Below, piece by piece: positions 61,724 to 64,000 of a stretch of DNA of 64,000 nucleotides; within the stretch, counting starts at the first letter, position 1, and each line of letters starts with the position of its first letter. The position numbers and the translations under genes were made by a program. The notes beneath the pieces were generated by a model that did no database searches, was not told where the DNA came from, and saw only the letters and a program-made list of their open reading frames with translations. Source of the DNA: JBBRHQ01 sp963840235 (GTDB lineage: Bacteria; Actinomycetota; Thermoleophilia; Solirubrobacterales; 70-9); the NCBI GenBank assembly GCA_963840235.1, contig CAWIYC010000008.1, positions 186,001 to 250,000 on the forward strand, given 5' to 3'.

Positions 61724-63013
61724 CTACCGCGACGAGATCCGCACGGCCTCGATCCGGTTCTCGCGGACCGCCTCGACCCGGATCGTGTAGCCGTCGGCCC
61801 TGATCTCGTCGCCGCGCTTGGGCAGCCGGCCGAGCTCGCCGAAGACGTAGCCGCCGACCGAGTTGTAGGCGTCGGTATCGACCGGGAGCTCGATCTCGGC
61901 GTCCTTGAGGTCGCCGAGCGAGACGTGGCCGCGGACGAACCAGTCGCCGTTGGTGAGCTGGCGCAGGTCGGCCGCGCGCGGGTCGGTCTCATCCTCGATC
62001 TCCCCCACCACCTCTTCGAGGATGTCCTCGACCGTGACCAGCCCGACCGTGCGCCCGTACTCATCGACGACGATCGAGAGCGAGGTCCGCTGTCGCTGCA
62101 GGTCCTGGAGCAGGTCATCGAGGGGACGGGTCTCGGGGACGATCACGGCGTCGCGGATGGCCGGTTCGAGCGCCGCCTCGGGACCGTCGCTCATGTAGAT
62201 CCGGGCGAGGCTGTTGTTGTGGACGACGCCCTTGACCCGGTCGGGGTTGTCGTCCTCGATCACCACCAGCCGCGTGTGCCCCGAGGTGACGCAGCGGCGC
62301 AGGGCCGTCTCGACGTCGTCGGAGACGTCGACCGTGACCACCGCCGGAATCGGCGTCATCACCTCGCGTGCCTGCTGTTCGTGCAGGTGGAAGACGCCGC
62401 CGAGCATCACCGCCTCGCCCGGGTCGAGGCGGCCGAGCTGGGCGCCGCGGCTGATCAGCAGGCGCAATTCCTCCGGCGAGGTCTCCTCCTTGAGGCTGCT
62501 GACGTCCACCCGGAAGAGGCGCTTGACGAGGAAGTTGGCTGGGGCGTTGGTGGCGACGATCAGCGGGCGCAGGGCGGTGCTGAAGAACTTCAGCGGGCGC
62601 GCCACGCGCAGCATCACCGTCTCCGCCCGCGCGATCGCCAGCATCTTTGGCGCCTGCTCGCCGACGATCACGTGGAGGAAGGTGACGATGGTGAAGGCGA
62701 TCGCGATCGAGATCGCCACCGCCAGCCCGTGGCCTACGACCCCGCCGAAGACAGGCACAAGCAACTCGGCGATCGCCGGCTCGCCGAGGAAGCCGATACC
62801 CAGGGAGGCGAGGGTGATCCCGACCTGGCATGTTGCGACGAACTCGTCCGCGTGCTCCATCTGGCGCGAGGCGAGCGCGGCCGATCGCACCCCCTCGGCG
62901 GCCATCTGCTCGATCCGGCTCGGTCGCGAGCGCACGATCGCGAACTCGGCCGCGACGAAGAAGCCGTTGATGAGGACGAGGACGAAAAGGAAGACGAGGA
63001 GGACGACCGTCAC
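61724..63013 (-). CDS. CNNM/CorC-type membrane protein with CBS pair
   Basis: 429 residues, often annotated as hemolysin-family protein. Four spans of a DUF21/CNNM domain (VLLVFLFVLVLINGFFVAAEFAIV to about residue 190) precede two CBS domains (TVDVSDDVETALRRC and VVDEYGRTVGLVTVEDILEEVVGE) and a CorC_HlyC C-terminal domain with SVGGYVFGELGRLPKRGDEI. Bacterial CNNM proteins are proposed magnesium exporters; hemolysis is not established for most. The sequence TAAATATAG (63102-63110) about 90 bases upstream holds a TATATT on the minus strand that could be its -10. Confidence 0.92.
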   Translation of the reverse strand: MTVVLLVFLFVLVLINGFFVAAEFAIVRSRPSRIEQMAAEGVRSAALASRQMEHADEFVATCQVGITLASLGIGFLGEPAIAELLVPVFGGVVGHGLAVAISIAIAFTIVTFLHVIVGEQAPKMLAIARAETVMLRVARPLKFFSTALRPLIVATNAPANFLVKRLFRVDVSSLKEETSPEELRLLISRGAQLGRLDPGEAVMLGGVFHLHEQQAREVMTPIPAVVTVDVSDDVETALRRCVTSGHTRLVVIEDDNPDRVKGVVHNNSLARIYMSDGPEAALEPAIRDAVIVPETRPLDDLLQDLQRQRTSLSIVVDEYGRTVGLVTVEDILEEVVGEIEDETDPRAADLRQLTNGDWFVRGHVSLGDLKDAEIELPVDTDAYNSVGGYVFGELGRLPKRGDEIRADGYTIRVEAVRENRIEAVRISSR

Positions 63014-63141
63014 CGTTCCGCCTCCGGCGGGCTCGGTTTCAAATGCCTATGTGACCTCGTACTTCGAGGGCGGTCGTCTTCGTCGGCCATCTCGGGCCTC
63101 CTAAATATAGACGCCGCGCAGGCCAAATCGGCCCCGCTCCT

Positions 63142-63417
63142 TCAGAGTGCGTCGATCCGACCGGCGAGCTCGAAATCCGCCGCCGTCAACCCGCCCTCGG
63201 AGTGGGTCGAGATCGTCACCGTGACCCGGTTCCAGGAGATGGCGACGTCGGGGTGGTGGTTCATCTCCTCCGCCGGCCCCACCAGCGAATCGAGGAAGCG
63301 GACCGAGGCGACGAAGTCCTCGCGCTCGAAGGTCTTCACGATCGCCTCGCCCTCGCGCTCCCAGCCCGACATCGAGGCCAGCCGCTGCTCGATCTCGGCG
63401 TTGTCGAGGAGGGCCAT
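63142..63417 (-). CDS. 4a-hydroxytetrahydrobiopterin dehydratase
   Basis: 91 residues, the size of pterin-4a-carbinolamine dehydratase. The signature is EEMNHHPDVAISWNRVTVTISTH, with the conserved His pair and the WNRV strand, and the C-terminal LTAADFELAGRIDAL helix. It dehydrates the carbinolamine formed by phenylalanine hydroxylase, which is not in the window, or acts in pterin chemistry of other pathways. It starts 18 bases before the rhomboid stop, on the same strand, and may be the second gene of that message. Confidence 0.9.
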   Translation of the reverse strand: MALLDNAEIEQRLASMSGWEREGEAIVKTFEREDFVASVRFLDSLVGPAEEMNHHPDVAISWNRVTVTISTHSEGGLTAADFELAGRIDAL

Positions 63418-63435
63418 GCCGGAATGCTAGTCGGA

Positions 63436-64000
63436 TCAGACGATCGCGACGGCGGCGATCGCGCAACCGACCCCGAGCGCTGCCATCAGCGCCAGCTCCG
63501 CCCGCAAATGATGCGCCCCAAACCTGCCGCGCTCACCCAGGGAGATGATCAGAGCGCACAGCATCCCACCCGCGAGCCCGCCGAGGTGGCCGCCGATCGA
63601 GATCCCGGCGATGCCGAAGGTGAGGGCCAGGTTGATCAGCAGCAGGATGCCGATCTCGCCGGCGAGCGCGCTCATCCCGCGCGCCCTGGCGATCACGAAG
63701 GCCGCGCCGAAGATGCCGAAGATCGCCCCCGAGGCGCCGACCGTGACCTCGTTGCCGTTGGTCAGCAGCAGCGCCCCGAGCGAGCCGGCGAGGAGTGATG
63801 TGAGGTAGAGGAAGACGAACCGCGGCGTCCCGATCGCCGGCTCGAGCACGGTGCCGAGCACATACAGGGCGAACATGTTGAAGGCGATGTGGATCAGCCC
63901 CGCGTGGAGGAAGCCGCCGCTGACGATCCGGAACCACTCGCCGTCGGCGATCGCGTTTCCCTTGAGGCCAAAGTCGTTGATCACGTCTCCGCCGCCGCTG
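63436..64000 (-). CDS. Rhomboid family intramembrane serine protease, 5' part outside the window
   Basis: The frame is open to the end of the window, so the N-terminus is missing; an ATG at 63984 is inside the coding part. Visible spans include LIHIAFNMFALYVLG with the HxxxNM motif, FLYLTSLLAGSLGALLLT, the catalytic Ser in VGASGAIFGIFGAAFV, LLLINLALTFGIAG, and the catalytic His in SIGGHLGGLAGGMLCAL. These are the GxSG and HxxG residues of rhomboid proteases, which cut membrane proteins inside the bilayer. The substrate is unknown. The pterin dehydratase gene follows after 18 bases. Confidence 0.9.
   Translation of the reverse strand, partial: SGGGDVINDFGLKGNAIADGEWFRIVSGGFLHAGLIHIAFNMFALYVLGTVLEPAIGTPRFVFLYLTSLLAGSLGALLLTNGNEVTVGASGAIFGIFGAAFVIARARGMSALAGEIGILLLINLALTFGIAGISIGGHLGGLAGGMLCALIISLGERGRFGAHHLRAELALMAALGVGCAIAAVAIV

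Noticed and set aside
61405..61790. Extended C-terminus of the 3-hydroxyacyl-CoA dehydrogenase
   Set aside because: Overlaps a convergent gene and has no domain. The family ends just before.

Overview
The window is high-GC DNA (about 70 % G+C by eye, with GTG and TTG starts common). It reads as a chromosomal segment of a soil actinobacterium. The best guess is class Thermoleophilia, order Solirubrobacterales. The reasons are family content, not a search: an AddAB/AdnAB-type nuclease pair, a CvpA-trypsin (MarP-like) protease, an HxlR regulator, a cell-wall-binding-repeat-2 protein, and secreted proteins of a style common in that class. No rRNA, tRNA, CRISPR array, insertion sequence or prophage was recognised. 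No stretch longer than 300 bases lacks a gene.

Layout. 1-10.1 kb (+): three overlapping genes for a split glutamate-synthase-like enzyme (GlxB/C/D or N-methylglutamate-synthase type), a secreted HExxH protein, then an NAD-linked molybdenum formate dehydrogenase (fused NuoE-NuoF subunit, small Fe-S subunit, FdhF, FdhD). 10.3-16.2 kb: small genes (GYD, SnoaL-like, RTX-like, DUF59/SufT-like), then a coupled fxsA-hypothetical-HAD operon. 16.4-24.6 kb: DNA-repair block, an AddB/AddA-like nuclease-helicase pair convergent with xseB-xseA. 24.6-32.6 kb: a gamma-glutamylcyclotransferase-like protein, HxlR with a likely operator, the MarP-like protease divergent from a class B PBP, a small envelope operon, and a zinc-ribbon-FHA protein before a long coiled-coil protein. 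32.7-37.3 kb (-): full-length gltB without gltD, divergent from an orphan parA. 38.3-45.6 kb: cupin and NTF2-like genes and the aspartate-family set lysA-hom-thrC, with thrB in a separate redoxin operon. 45.7-54.3 kb: hydrolase, M23 peptidase, CDF transporter, acyl-CoA dehydrogenase, CWB2 wall protein, methyltransferase, MBL hydrolase and a surface protein. 54.2-64 kb: an acyl-CoA oxidation region (two paired acyl-CoA dehydrogenases, lipoprotein, thiolase, MMPL exporter, 3-hydroxyacyl-CoA dehydrogenase), then a CNNM/CorC protein, a pterin dehydratase and a truncated rhomboid protease.

How the genes work together. The 5' end joins a C1-nitrogen type enzyme to formate oxidation, which suggests methylated-amine or formate use. 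The 3' third is a beta-oxidation region. A shared palindrome of the form TGACY-N4-AGTCA lies before one acyl-CoA dehydrogenase gene (twice) and before the thiolase gene, which points to one TetR-type repressor encoded outside the window.

Quality caveat. Six genes look broken by one base each (near 12468, 13733, 19290, 31660, 53702 and 61400). In five, removing one base restores a family-typical protein or stop. In the sixth, adding one base does. This looks more like consensus error than decay, and the affected genes are annotated over their inferred full spans.
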